Shown: one piece after another, positions 44,539 to 54,693 of the stretch | Position numbering within the stretch: the first letter of the stretch is position 1 | Layout of the letters: each line of letters begins with the position of its first letter | Source of the DNA: Acidobacteriota bacterium | Lineage (GTDB): Bacteria; Acidobacteriota; Blastocatellia; Chloracidobacteriales; JADJPF01 | DNA length: 64,000 bases | Reading direction: 5' to 3' | NCBI GenBank assembly: GCA_016213785.1 | Contig: JACQZQ010000035.1 | Location: 56,113-120,112 of the forward strand | Position numbers and translations under genes: made by a program | The notes under the pieces: model-generated | What the model was told of the DNA's origin: nothing | Databases searched by the model: none | Seen by the model: only the letters and a program-made list of their open reading frames with translations

Positions 44539-46050
44539 TCACATGCCCATGCCAGCGGAGCTTTCAAGATATTCTTCTAATCTTTGTATGCGACGTTCAA
44601 AGGAAAGTTTTTGAATTTCGTTAACAAGATCCAGTTCACCCATTTCTGCTAGTACTACATTGATTTGTAAAACACAAGCTTGTCTGTTTTGTCTAAACTT
44701 ACGTTTTTCTGCTGCTAGTGCAGGATTAGACCATTCTTGTGCTGAAGCACGCTCAAAGCCTTCATGTTGACGGCGTAATTCACTAACAAGTTCTGCTAGT
44801 TTAGTTCTATATCCAGACTGAGCTACATCTCTAGGCGTTCCATCTAGTTCTTCTCTATACTCTTGGAATTTATTACAAATTCTTTCGCATAACCAAATAG
44901 GAATGCCTGTAGCAGCGGCCAAATCTTCTTTTTTGGCTAAAAAGAGAGTGTCTAAAGAGGTTAAACCTGCTCCATATAATTTCTCAAAGGTAACACGGCC
45001 TAAGTCTGGAATTTGTTTAAGTAGTGAGTTAATAATAATACCTTCTCTTTGTTGTTCTTCTTCGCCAATAACAAAGGTTTGAGGCATCACTTCTATGAGT
45101 TCTTCATAACTTGCTAAAATTAAATCTCGAATTTCTCCTGTTAAGGAACGCTCCTCACTTGTTTGAGCTAAAGAAAGTGCCTCATCAAAATCTATCATTC
45201 TTTTAGCTGCTGTAGTAAGTTCCATATTTTCTGCTGCTCGGCTAATGCTCCGCATAGCTGGGCGGCAAATTTCTACCCATTCTTTAGTTGCTGTACCTCT
45301 TTTAAGTTCAAAGACAAAGTTTTTGACAGGTTTAGCATAATTAGCCGCTATTTTAGAAAAAAGGTCTTGTATAGCCGCTTCATCGTGTTTAACTTCTCCA
45401 GCTAAAATAGGCTGATCTACTGAAAAAGACGGAGATGCATTAAATGCTGCGTCAAAAGCTTCGTCAAAATCATCCACCACTTCATCAAAAAAGCTCATTT
45501 CTGAAGAAAGTGCATTTGAAGCAGGTGTAGGGGCTGTTGCAACTATTTCAGGTGTAGGTGTTCTAAGCACTGGAGCAGTAGGTGCAGGCTCAGGAGTTAG
45601 AGGTTTATTAACAGGTATAAAGCTAGCGGGGCTAGGCGTAGGGGCAGGTTTATAATCTTTACTAGGACTAGTAAATTTTTCTTCCTCAAATCCAAGATTA
45701 GAGTAACCTTGAGAAGAAGGGCGGGTTTCTACACGAGGTGGTTCTGGTTGTGTAGGCGTAATTACAGGAGTTGGGGGAGTCTGGAAGGTTGGTTGGCTTG
45801 GCCGAATAGGAGTTTCTATTCGGCTAGGCTCAATCTTAGGTTCAATGCGCGGCTCAACCTGTGGTGGTGCAGGCGTTTTAGGTTGATAAGGCTCTGGAGC
45901 ATACTTGTTGCTCAGAGGAGGAGGTTGTGGTGCTGAAACAGGTTTTACAGGCTCTGGAGGCTTTTCCACCTGTTTTACAGGTTCTGGCTGTTTAACTTCC
46001 TCGTCACTTTGACCCCAGAGTGACTTAAAAATATTCTTTAAAATTCCCAT
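44539..46050 (-). CDS. Proline-rich protein with C-terminal helical and HhH domain
   Basis: The 503-residue protein begins with a short amphipathic helix (MGILKNIFKSLW) and then about 170 residues of Pro-rich repeats (EPVKQVEKPPEPVKP). The rest is helical. A helix-hairpin-helix pair is visible in LLKQIPDLGRVTFEKLYGAGL and SLDTLFLAKKEDLAAATGIP, which often binds DNA or protein. The N-terminal layout mirrors the facing gene at 41199. The start follows AGGAG. It is the first gene of the pentapeptide/bactofilin operon, with a 54-base gap to the next gene. A link between a filament and DNA is suggested but not shown. Confidence 0.75.
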   Translation of the reverse strand: MGILKNIFKSLWGQSDEEVKQPEPVKQVEKPPEPVKPVSAPQPPPLSNKYAPEPYQPKTPAPPQVEPRIEPKIEPSRIETPIRPSQPTFQTPPTPVITPTQPEPPRVETRPSSQGYSNLGFEEEKFTSPSKDYKPAPTPSPASFIPVNKPLTPEPAPTAPVLRTPTPEIVATAPTPASNALSSEMSFFDEVVDDFDEAFDAAFNASPSFSVDQPILAGEVKHDEAAIQDLFSKIAANYAKPVKNFVFELKRGTATKEWVEICRPAMRSISRAAENMELTTAAKRMIDFDEALSLAQTSEERSLTGEIRDLILASYEELIEVMPQTFVIGEEEQQREGIIINSLLKQIPDLGRVTFEKLYGAGLTSLDTLFLAKKEDLAAATGIPIWLCERICNKFQEYREELDGTPRDVAQSGYRTKLAELVSELRRQHEGFERASAQEWSNPALAAEKRKFRQNRQACVLQINVVLAEMGELDLVNEIQKLSFERRIQRLEEYLESSAGMGM

Positions 46051-46280
46051 ACCATCTCCTATGGATTGGGTCGCTTTTGATTTAATCTAATTTATCTCTT
46101 TTTGAATCGCTGCCTAAATTGCTTTGAATCGGTTATAAACCAATGGCTTTTAAATTCTAAAAGATCTTATCTTACGGGTAAAACTTTAATCAGAAAAAGT
46201 TGTTGAGCGACAATTATAGCATGAATAGAAAAACTACTGAGAATTTAATTCATGAAAGCTAACAATTATTTAGCAGGCGC

Positions 46281-47006
46281 TTATAGTACCACATCATTTA
46301 TAAAAGCTGCTAGTATTTTTACTGCTTCAGGGCTATTTTGCAAGCTATTGCAAATATTATCGAATTCTTCAGTGTTAACGTAGTCGTACTGATAGTACTC
46401 TAGACGTTCTTTTAATTCTATTTTGTCCATATCAGCATGAAATTGCGCTCCATAAATGGGACAATCTTTTACTTTAATTGCTTGATAAGGTGACAAGTCA
46501 GAATAAGCCAAGGGATCAATGTTTTGGGGTAGTTCTATAACATGGTCTTTATGACCAGATTGAGCTACAAATTTTTCTGGCAGCTTACCAAAAAGAGGGT
46601 CGTTTTTTCCTTGAGGTGTCAAAACAACTTCTATTGATCCCATCTCTTTACGCGAAATATCTGATACAACCTCTCCACCAAAGGCTTTAGCTACCATTTG
46701 ATGACCCCAACAAGAACCAAACAGGGGCATTTTAACTTCTGCTATTTTATGGATCAACTCAATAATGGAGTTTGTCCAAGGAAAATCATCTAAAACAGAG
46801 GTATCAGAACCACCTATTATTACCCCATCTACATTTTCTAATAGACTTTCACTTATTTCTGAATAAAAAGGACTGACTGAACGTAGCTGATTTTTTGATA
46901 AACCACCGTATTGAGCAATACATTTAATCTCATGCTCAACCATTGGCAAATCTGAACGAGGCTGAACCATTAGAATGGATATTTCTGTAAGTAATTTCCT
47001 AGCCAT
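46281..47006 (-). CDS. Class I glutamine amidotransferase-like protein
   Basis: The 241 residues form a GATase1 fold. The nucleophile is C99 in FGSCWGHQ, and H190 lies in AQFHAD. The third triad residue is D192 where family members normally have Glu (H-P-E), a possible weak point for activity. IIGGSD near residue 64 is the usual glycine loop. The size fits a stand-alone GATase of the GMP-synthase-like or gamma-glutamyl hydrolase-like group. No synthase partner is encoded nearby. It lies 230 bases from the next minus-strand gene and probably has its own promoter. Confidence 0.85.
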   Translation of the reverse strand: MARKLLTEISILMVQPRSDLPMVEHEIKCIAQYGGLSKNQLRSVSPFYSEISESLLENVDGVIIGGSDTSVLDDFPWTNSIIELIHKIAEVKMPLFGSCWGHQMVAKAFGGEVVSDISRKEMGSIEVVLTPQGKNDPLFGKLPEKFVAQSGHKDHVIELPQNIDPLAYSDLSPYQAIKVKDCPIYGAQFHADMDKIELKERLEYYQYDYVNTEEFDNICNSLQNSPEAVKILAAFINDVVL

Positions 47007-47354
47007 TATTAAAATTTAGTATAACTTCGATTATTCTTGAAGTTAAAGTTTCCCCTTAAAAGATAAAGTCCCTAAAATATTTTATTTATTTACTAAATGT
47101 TGCTTAATATAGACCACTAGGATCTTGCAGGAAAAATGCTAGACTAACTTTTTAGCCTAATCCTTAAATAATTGCAAGAATAAATTCTAGAAGTTTTTAT
47201 TTATTATAGAGTAGAAAATTTATTAGTTTTTGAATTTAATTATTTAGATATTTGTTTACTCTGCTTACTATAGTGGGTTCTGCTTTTTGGATCAATTAAA
47301 ATTATCTGTTATAGCTGCTATTCTAGCAAAAGTTTCTCTTTTTTGGAGCTATTT
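47007..47354. other. 348-base non-coding gap between divergent genes
   Basis: AT-rich with no gene, RNA gene or clear repeat. It should contain the promoters of the flanking divergent genes, but no good hexamer pair stands out. Confidence 0.5.
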
Positions 47355-48344
47355 ATGAAAATAAAATTTACTAAAAACTCTGAATTACTTGGAAGTATTT
47401 TACTAGTTATAGTTTTTGTCTCTATTGGCACTTTACTGGCTTTCTATAATGGGTTAAGGGCTATAGCTCTAGTTTCTACTGTAGTTACTTTTATTATACT
47501 TATCTCTACTTACTGTTTATTATCTGTTGAACAAATAGTTTTTTTTATAAGAAAAAAATTTGATTTAACCCCTCAATTACTTTGGTTAATGATTATATTG
47601 TTTTCCTTTACATATTTAATTTATTCATTAGGTAACAAAAGTTTTACTTTTACTGGATTAGGAAAATTAATATTATTTTTATCTTTACCAACAGCAGTAA
47701 TTTTTTTCCAAGATAGAAATAAGGAAAATAAAATTACTTGGCAAGACTTTCTTGCAATTCTATTAATTTGGCTTCCTTTTGATTTTCGCTTATTAAGTGG
47801 AATTTGGGTAGGTAAAGTTATTTATGCTTTTAATGTTTTAGTTGCTTTTAGTTTAGCCATAATATTATTTATTGTTTATCGTAGAGTGGAAGATGTTGGA
47901 TATAATTTTCGCTTAGACAAAAAAATCCTCTACCAAGGTTTAATAAATTTTATTTTATTTGCCCCTCTAGCCATAGGTATAGGGCTGATGACAGGATTTT
48001 TAATTTGGGCACCAAGTAACCGTAACTTTCTACCAGTATTTTTAACTGCTTTAGGGATTTTTCTTTTTACTGCTTTACCTGAAGAACTACTTTTTCGAGG
48101 ATTAATGCAAAATCTGCTTGCAAAAGCCTTAAAAAATAATAATTTAGCCTTAATTATTGCTTCTATAGTGTTTGGGTTAGCGCACTTAAATAATGCTCCT
48201 TACCCTAAAAATATAATTTACTGTTTTTTAGCTACAATAGCAGGGATTTTTTATGGAAGAGCATATTTTGCCACAAAATCTATTTTAGCTAGTGCAATTA
48301 CTCATGCTTTAGTTGATACAGTTTGGCATGAGCTTTTTAAGTAA
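47355..48344 (+). CDS. CPBP intramembrane metalloprotease (Rce1/CAAX-like)
   Basis: The protein has 329 residues and about eight hydrophobic helices. The family motifs are ALPEELLFRGL (EExxxR), FGLAHLNN and SAITHALVDT with metal-binding His. Such proteases cleave within membranes and in some bacteria provide bacteriocin immunity or process peptides. The start is the ATG at 47355, seven bases after GGAG. An in-frame TTG at 47343 overlaps the ribosome site and is less likely. No substrate gene is nearby. Confidence 0.9.
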   Translation: MKIKFTKNSELLGSILLVIVFVSIGTLLAFYNGLRAIALVSTVVTFIILISTYCLLSVEQIVFFIRKKFDLTPQLLWLMIILFSFTYLIYSLGNKSFTFTGLGKLILFLSLPTAVIFFQDRNKENKITWQDFLAILLIWLPFDFRLLSGIWVGKVIYAFNVLVAFSLAIILFIVYRRVEDVGYNFRLDKKILYQGLINFILFAPLAIGIGLMTGFLIWAPSNRNFLPVFLTALGIFLFTALPEELLFRGLMQNLLAKALKNNNLALIIASIVFGLAHLNNAPYPKNIIYCFLATIAGIFYGRAYFATKSILASAITHALVDTVWHELFK

Positions 48345-48728
48345 TATTTGCAAGCGATGGTCTGCTTTGATGCTTGACCACTATTCCAAAGTTGTAAAGC
48401 CTTACACCATATAGTGCATTTTTATGACAAAAACGGAGTATATAAAACAGAATAAAGCAAAATAGAACAAAAATTTTATTCTTAAAAATACAAAAAATAA
48501 AAGTAATCGCCTTAAAATCATTTATAAACTCTAGGAAAATCACTTATAAATTTATAAAAATCCAAAAATTTGGAGAAAACTGTTAAAATTTTGCCAGATT
48601 TTTCTTCTCCTGCACAATGTTTGCTTATAGAGGGCGCAAAGAAAAGGCAGATGCCTAAAATATTATAGAAGCTACAAATATATGTAAATGCTGGGACTTG
48701 TAGCGATATTGGTTTGGAGGAGATATAT
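48345..48728. other. 384-base gap before the ECF sigma factor gene
   Basis: Long AT-rich leader. A weak inverted repeat, GGAGAA (48572-48577) with TTCTCC (48605-48610), lies in the middle. No gene-sized frame or RNA gene was seen. Confidence 0.4.
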
Positions 48729-49331
48729 ATGTCAACACATGCTTTAGAATTAAATCCTTTTGAAAGCTTAATCCCTCAAGAAATTACAGAAATTTCCCAA
48801 GAATCATTTGAAAATTTATACACCCGCCATTATCGTCGCGTTTATAGTCTTTGTTTAAGAATGACAGCTAATGTTTCTGATGCAGAAGACTTAGCCCACG
48901 ATGTTTTTCTACAAGTACAAAGAAAACTAGCTAGTTTTCGTGGAGATTCAGCTTTTACTACTTGGCTTCATCGCATCACTGTTAATCAAGTCCTAATGCA
49001 TTTTCGCAAAAAATCTGTTAGATCTGAACTAACCACTGAGGATGGCGAAATGCCAGAAAAAAGCGAACCCTTTACTATTAGAACACAATCAACTCCTATG
49101 GTAGACCATCTTGCACTAGCCGCAGCAATTGAAAAACTCCCTCCAGGATATCGCAAAATCTTTTTACTACATGATGTTGATGGGTATGAACACGAGGAAA
49201 TAGCAAAATTATTAGGTATTAGCGCAGGTACTTCTAAATCACAACTCCATAAAGCCCGTATGAAACTAAGAACTTTACTTAGCAAACGAAATGAACCAGA
49301 AACAACTGAAGAGCTAGTAGAAGAATTTTAA
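48729..49331 (+). CDS. ECF-type RNA polymerase sigma factor
   Basis: The 200-residue protein has region 2 ([31 protein letters not shown], then [17 protein letters not shown]) and region 4 ([41 protein letters not shown]). It is a typical ECF sigma that redirects RNA polymerase. The ATG at 48729 follows GGAGGAG with a six-base spacer and is preferred over a TTG at 48714. No anti-sigma gene follows; the next gene is convergent. The regulon is unknown. Confidence 0.94.
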   Translation: MSTHALELNPFESLIPQEITEISQESFENLYTRHYRRVYSLCLRMTANVSDAEDLAHDVFLQVQRKLASFRGDSAFTTWLHRITVNQVLMHFRKKSVRSELTTEDGEMPEKSEPFTIRTQSTPMVDHLALAAAIEKLPPGYRKIFLLHDVDGYEHEEIAKLLGISAGTSKSQLHKARMKLRTLLSKRNEPETTEELVEEF

Positions 49332-49363
49332 TCCTTCCCGAAGATCTAAATAGATCTAAAAAT

Positions 49364-49395
49364 TAAGCGCTCAAGTTAATTTAAACTTGAGCGCT
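49364..49395. terminator. Bidirectional terminator between the sigma factor and cphA genes
   Basis: AAGCGCTCAAGTT and its exact complement pair around a six-base loop. It separates convergent stops at 49331 and 49435. Confidence 0.9.
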
Positions 49396-49434
49396 TATTT
49401 GTTTATATAGAAAATTTAGTGTATTAGAAATACT

Positions 49435-52050
49435 TTATAATGTCTTACGTAAACTATCTCTAAAGTGTACTACTTGCTCAAAGCACCGTTTAATGTTATC
49501 GCAAGTTATTACTATTAAATCATCGCGCTCAGCGTGTTTAAGCGCATATTCTATAGCCTGAGGTTCTTTTAGAATAATCTGAATATTTTCTGCTTTCATT
49601 CCTGCTAAAATAGCTGCTTGACGAAGTATTTCTGATGTTGCACCAGATGCTCTACCACGTGAATCATCATCCTCTTTTATAATCAAGCGAGAAAATATTT
49701 TGCCAGCTTGAGCGCCCATATTTTGTAGATCTATATCACGGCGATCTCCAGGAGCGGCTACTACACCAATTTTGTGAGCGGTATTTAATTGAGAAACAAA
49801 AGTTGCTAATGCTTCATAAGCAGCAGTGTTGTGAGCATAGTCCAGTAGAACATGAAAATCTCCAACTTGCTCTAAGTTTAAGCGTCCAGGAGCTAAGTAA
49901 AAACTAGTGTTAAAAGTCTTTAACCCAGAACGGATATCATCGATTTTTACTCCTGAAAGATAAGCAGCTAAAATTGCCGTCATAGAGTTAGCCACATTCA
50001 TCATTGCCCTACCATTAAATGTTGCAGGTATTGAATGAATATTCATAACAGGAATTTCATAAGAACCTTGGAAAATTTTTATTGCATTATCATTAAGAGT
50101 AATTACTGTGCCCCCAGCAGCCCGATGACGTTTTATAACTTCATTTTCTGGGTCAAGAGAGAAATAAGCTACTTTACCTCCAGATTTTTCTGCTAAATCT
50201 ACACAATATTTATTTTCTGCATTAAGAATTGCATAACCATCATCTTCAACTACTTCAATTACTAGAGATTTAACAAAAGCTAACTCTTCAACTGTTTCAA
50301 CTCCACGAAGCCCTAAATGATCTTCAGAAATATTAGTAATAACACCAATTTGGCAATAATCAAAACCCAAACCTGAACGTAATATTCCACCTCTAGCAGT
50401 TTCAAGGACTGCAAAATCAACAGTAGGATCTCTTAAAACCATTTGTGCTGACCAAGGGCCAGTAAGATCGCCTGTAAGAATCTTTCTACCATCGATATAT
50501 AAACCGTCTGTTGTTGTTAAGCCTACTTTACGACCAGCCATTTTTAAAATATGTGCAACCATTCTAGCTGTAGTAGTTTTCCCATTTGTACCAGTAATAG
50601 AAACTATAGGAATGCGGCTAGGGCTTCCAGAAGGAAAAAGCATATTTAGTACAGGTGTAGCAACATCTCTAGGACGGCCTTCTGTAGGGTGTACGTGCAT
50701 ACGAAAACCTGGCCCAGCATTTACTTCACAAATTGCTCCTCCAGTTTCTTCTACAGGTTTGGTTATATCCGAAGTAATTAAGTCAATACCTGCTACATCT
50801 AGCCCAATTACCCGAGCCGCACGCTTAGCCATATCTACAATTGAATAATGAACATCATCTGTGCGATCAATGGCAGTTCCTCCTGTACTTATATTAGCAG
50901 TGTATTTTAAGTAAACCACTTTGCCTTTTTCTAGGATAGAATCAAGCTTATAGCCTTGTTCAGAAATTAAACGCTCAGACTCAGCATTAATAAAGATTTT
51001 AGTAAGCGGTTTTTCATGGCCTTCACCACGACGAGGATCAAGGTTAGCAATGTCTACTAGCTCTTTAAGCGTATGAGTTCCATCTCCTACCACATTGGCT
51101 GGTATGCGTTCGGCTACTGCAATAAGTTCGTTATTAACTACAAGGATACGATGATCTCGCCCTTTAATATAGCGTTCAACAATTACATCATCAGAATAAA
51201 CTTGTGCTCTTTCAAAGGCTAAAACTAAGTCTTCATTAGTTTTAATACCAATAGCAACACCTTTTCCATGATTACCATCTAGAGGTTTAACAACCAATGG
51301 AAAACCAATATCATTAGCTGCTTCAAGTGCATCTTCAACCTTATCAACTACTTGGCCTTTAGGAACAGGTATCCCAACATCATCTAGTAGCTTTTTAGTT
51401 AATTCCTTATCGCTTGCAATATCAACAGCAATTAAGTTAGTCATTGAAGTTACTGTAGCTTCAATACGCTTTTGATAAACCCCATGCCCAAGCTGCACTA
51501 GGTTACGATCATTAAGGCGAAGTACAGGAATATTACGCTCTTTAGCTTTATCTATCATTGCTTGGGTAGAAGGGCCATAAGCAGTTTTTTCTAGAGTACG
51601 AATTAAACTAGAAAACTCTGCCTTAAAATCAAATTCATTTCCATAAGTTAAATGCTCAACTAGACGAATTGCCATTTTACCAGCTTGCAAGCCTACTTTT
51701 TCTTCTACATAAGAGTAAATAACATTATAGAGTCCAGGACGACCAGCTGAACGGCATTTTCCATAACCTACAGTAGTTCCAACTAGGCATTGTAGCTCAA
51801 GCGATGTATGTTCAATAATATGTCCCATCCAAGTGCCTTCACGCAGTCTAGAGATAAAGCCTCCAGGTACACCTTCAGAACAGCGATGCTCATAAAGTGA
51901 TGGGATCATTGAAATTAGTCTATCAGTAAAGTTTTCAATTGTATTTGAAGGGCGTTCTTCTAATTCTTCAATGTCTAAGAGCAATTTAATTACTGGTTTA
52001 AGGCTGTAAATATTGGGGCCACGAAATACTTGTGTGCTAATAACTTTCAT
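49435..52050 (-). CDS. cphA: Cyanophycin synthetase
   Basis: This enzyme makes cyanophycin, a polymer of aspartate with arginine side chains, a nitrogen store. The 871 residues have the family layout: an N-terminal domain (about 1-160), an ATP-grasp domain (about 215-480, with FPLVVKPLDGNHGKGVAIG and ICEVNAGPGFRMH) and a Mur-ligase-like domain with P-loop SITGTNGKTTTARM. The length is normal for the family. It lies five bases after the cyanophycinase gene, and the two are translated as one unit. It is bounded downstream by a shared terminator. Confidence 0.95.
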   Translation of the reverse strand: MKVISTQVFRGPNIYSLKPVIKLLLDIEELEERPSNTIENFTDRLISMIPSLYEHRCSEGVPGGFISRLREGTWMGHIIEHTSLELQCLVGTTVGYGKCRSAGRPGLYNVIYSYVEEKVGLQAGKMAIRLVEHLTYGNEFDFKAEFSSLIRTLEKTAYGPSTQAMIDKAKERNIPVLRLNDRNLVQLGHGVYQKRIEATVTSMTNLIAVDIASDKELTKKLLDDVGIPVPKGQVVDKVEDALEAANDIGFPLVVKPLDGNHGKGVAIGIKTNEDLVLAFERAQVYSDDVIVERYIKGRDHRILVVNNELIAVAERIPANVVGDGTHTLKELVDIANLDPRRGEGHEKPLTKIFINAESERLISEQGYKLDSILEKGKVVYLKYTANISTGGTAIDRTDDVHYSIVDMAKRAARVIGLDVAGIDLITSDITKPVEETGGAICEVNAGPGFRMHVHPTEGRPRDVATPVLNMLFPSGSPSRIPIVSITGTNGKTTTARMVAHILKMAGRKVGLTTTDGLYIDGRKILTGDLTGPWSAQMVLRDPTVDFAVLETARGGILRSGLGFDYCQIGVITNISEDHLGLRGVETVEELAFVKSLVIEVVEDDGYAILNAENKYCVDLAEKSGGKVAYFSLDPENEVIKRHRAAGGTVITLNDNAIKIFQGSYEIPVMNIHSIPATFNGRAMMNVANSMTAILAAYLSGVKIDDIRSGLKTFNTSFYLAPGRLNLEQVGDFHVLLDYAHNTAAYEALATFVSQLNTAHKIGVVAAPGDRRDIDLQNMGAQAGKIFSRLIIKEDDDSRGRASGATSEILRQAAILAGMKAENIQIILKEPQAIEYALKHAERDDLIVITCDNIKRCFEQVVHFRDSLRKTL

Positions 52051-52054
52051 TATT

Positions 52055-52885
52055 TTAATCTCCTCGGCTACGCCTTTCTAGTATTAGGGAAGAGGTTTTT
52101 AAGGAAAATCTACTTCCATGAGTTAGGGTATGTAAAACTATATTAGAAAAAACCAACGGGCTTTTATCTGGAACACCAGCAGGATTAAACATTTGTACTT
52201 TTCTTGCATCAACTATAGTTACTGTCCCTCGTCCAATTACCTCTATTTGTTCATTAGGGTGAATTACTGCTGCTGTATCTTCATCTACACCAACACCAAC
52301 TAAATGAGAATTTAGCATTACTGCATACATTAAACGACCTAAGCGTTCACGTTGATGAAAATGTTGGTCAACAATTAAAGATTTAGCTAGTCCTAAACCT
52401 GGAGCAATTTTAGCCATACCAGAACGTGCAAGACTTCCTCGGCTACCCCCTCCAATCATAGGGTCAGAGAGTGCAGCAGCCCCAGCAGATGTTCCACCAA
52501 TTACAGCGCCTTTTAAGTGAGCTTTTTGTATAGCTTCAAATGCAGGAGTTTTAGAAAGTACTGCTGTAATTTTATTTTGATCACCTCCAGTTAAAAAAAT
52601 TCCTGTTGCTTGTTCTAGCGTTTTTACAGCAGTTTCATCATAAGCATCATCATGATGAAAAATAGGTAGAATATCTACGGTTTTAGCTCCAAAGTCAGAA
52701 AAAATTGAATGGTAAGCTGGGCCAGTGCGCTCATCTTGAGACGCACTAGGAAGAATAGCAATACAAGCTTTTTTGCCACCGCTAAACTCAAAAAAGCGAT
52801 TAAGGATGTATTTTTCTTCAAATTTATCTTCAGCCCCACCAATTGCAATTAAAATACCAGGAGTAGAAATTTTCTTTTTAGCCAT
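52055..52885 (-). CDS. cphB: Cyanophycinase
   Basis: This serine peptidase cuts cyanophycin to beta-Asp-Arg dipeptides. The nucleophile is S133 in IGGTSAGAAALS. D173, Q174 and H175 (VDQHFHQRERLG) follow at family spacing. LTGGDQNKI and IGGAEDKF support the class I GATase-related fold. The 276 residues match the cytoplasmic enzymes, and no signal peptide is present. It is the first gene of the cphB-cphA pair, so synthesis and breakdown genes are co-transcribed. Confidence 0.94.
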   Translation of the reverse strand: MAKKKISTPGILIAIGGAEDKFEEKYILNRFFEFSGGKKACIAILPSASQDERTGPAYHSIFSDFGAKTVDILPIFHHDDAYDETAVKTLEQATGIFLTGGDQNKITAVLSKTPAFEAIQKAHLKGAVIGGTSAGAAALSDPMIGGGSRGSLARSGMAKIAPGLGLAKSLIVDQHFHQRERLGRLMYAVMLNSHLVGVGVDEDTAAVIHPNEQIEVIGRGTVTIVDARKVQMFNPAGVPDKSPLVFSNIVLHTLTHGSRFSLKTSSLILERRSRGD

Positions 52886-53175
52886 TAGTCTTTTATCTGT
52901 AATAATTAAAGTTACTCAGGAGAGTTTATATAGCCGTGAGATTCTATTTGAAAAGGTAAAATATTGCAAGAACTCTCATAAAAATTTAACTAACTAAACA
53001 AAGTTTTAAAGATTTTATTTAGAGTATAAATTTTAGTACAATTTTATTATCAATAGAATTATAATATCTAGCTAATTAATAGAATATAAAAGGTTTTAGT
53101 ATAACTAGTTCAAATCTTAAGTATAATTTTATATACTCAGTTGATTTTTTTGGTTTATTAATTTAAGCTACCTTT

Positions 53176-54693
53176 ATGTTTCGCCCTACAGAAAAAATTG
53201 GCCCTTATACATTAGTAAAACAACTAGGACGTGGTGCCTTTGGAGTTGTATGGCTTGCAGAGCGCCGAGGAGCTATTGTTACTACTCAAGTAGCCTTAAA
53301 AATAACTTTAGATGAAACTCCAAACCTAGATGCTTTAAGACAAGAAGCTGAATTGTGGGTAAAAGCAGGTGGTCATCCTAATGTCTTATCAATCATTGAA
53401 GCAGAAGTCTATGATGGTCAAGTAGTTATTGTTAGTGAGTATGTTTCAGGAGGCTCACTATCAGATTGGCTAAAAGGAAATGGAGACTCTACTCCTTCTA
53501 TAGAATCATCCATTAATATGATGATAGGCTTACTCTCAGGCTTAAAACACTTACATGCTCGTCAAATTATTCACCGTGATATAAAACCAGCAAATATTTT
53601 ACTCCAAACAGATATTCCTAAACTTGCAGACTTTGGTATCTCTAGAGTAGTTAATACTACTAATCATAGTGGAGGAATTGCTGGGACTCCTACATATATG
53701 GCCCCAGAAGCGTTTAATGGAGAACGCAATCAACAAACAGATATTTGGTCGATGGGAGTGATGTTTTATCAAATGTTAGCTGGAAAAGTCCCTTTTTCTA
53801 AACCAGATATCCCTTCTTTATGTGTGATGATTCATAGAGATGAGCCTCCACCACTTCCAAATACAATACCTAGTCCATTAAAAAAAATAGTCTTAAATGC
53901 TTTAGAAAAGGATACTAATAGACGTTATAAGTCAGCAGAAGAAATGTTAAATGCTTTGCAAAAAGCCTATTTAACAATAGGGGAACAGGCAACTATAACT
54001 AATACAACTCAAAATACAAATTCAGCTAACACTCTTGGTGCAATTATTGCTGAGTCAAAACAAGTCAGCAATGCTTATTTATCTCAAAAGCCTTCTAAGC
54101 AAGCTAATAATACAAGTAGTACAAGTAACTCAATAAATTCTAATACAGTAAGTTGTCCTAGTTGTTATCAAACAAATAGTTATGATCCTACTACAAATTT
54201 CTGTCAAAATTGCTCTACAAATTTTGCTGCAAATAATCCTTCTACAGTAAGAAAAAGTAGTGGTGGAACACAGCAAGTTTATGCTAAAGAATCTTATCTA
54301 GATCAAGGAGCAGGTGTTGAATCTAGGCCAGGCCATACTATGTATCAACCTATGTATCAACAAAATGCTATAAATAATGCAGATACACCTTATTATCAAA
54401 TTGAAGAATATAATAAGCCAAATAGCTTTTGGTATGCGTTTTATGATGGGCTTGCACGCCATACAGGTAGTAGTTCTTTGACAGAAATATCTGCTAAGGT
54501 TGTATTTATTGGATCGCTAGCATATTTTTTTGTGATAGCATCACTAGAATACACACTTTGGGATGCAATTTTTGTTACTTGTTGGAGTAGCTTTTATGCT
54601 GCGGCCTTTGCTCTTTTTGCGGCTTTAATTACTAAAGTTATTGTTATGGTGGTAGAGGGTTCTCAGTGGGTAAAGGAAAATAAAAGGAATTAA
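53176..54693 (+). CDS. Membrane Ser/Thr protein kinase with zinc ribbon
   Basis: The kinase domain (about 10-265) has GRGAFG (18-23), K42, HRDIKPAN (D135, N140) and DFG (152-154). It is clearly related to the kinase at 764, with the catalytic residues at identical positions. A Ser/Asn/Thr-rich linker follows. It includes one zinc ribbon, C327/C330 with C343/C346. Two membrane helices near residues 448-500 form the C-terminus, so there is almost no external domain. This differs from the other kinase, which has a large external part. It is a single-gene unit, and no phosphatase is next to it. Confidence 0.92.
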   Translation: MFRPTEKIGPYTLVKQLGRGAFGVVWLAERRGAIVTTQVALKITLDETPNLDALRQEAELWVKAGGHPNVLSIIEAEVYDGQVVIVSEYVSGGSLSDWLKGNGDSTPSIESSINMMIGLLSGLKHLHARQIIHRDIKPANILLQTDIPKLADFGISRVVNTTNHSGGIAGTPTYMAPEAFNGERNQQTDIWSMGVMFYQMLAGKVPFSKPDIPSLCVMIHRDEPPPLPNTIPSPLKKIVLNALEKDTNRRYKSAEEMLNALQKAYLTIGEQATITNTTQNTNSANTLGAIIAESKQVSNAYLSQKPSKQANNTSSTSNSINSNTVSCPSCYQTNSYDPTTNFCQNCSTNFAANNPSTVRKSSGGTQQVYAKESYLDQGAGVESRPGHTMYQPMYQQNAINNADTPYYQIEEYNKPNSFWYAFYDGLARHTGSSSLTEISAKVVFIGSLAYFFVIASLEYTLWDAIFVTCWSSFYAAAFALFAALITKVIVMVVEGSQWVKENKRN

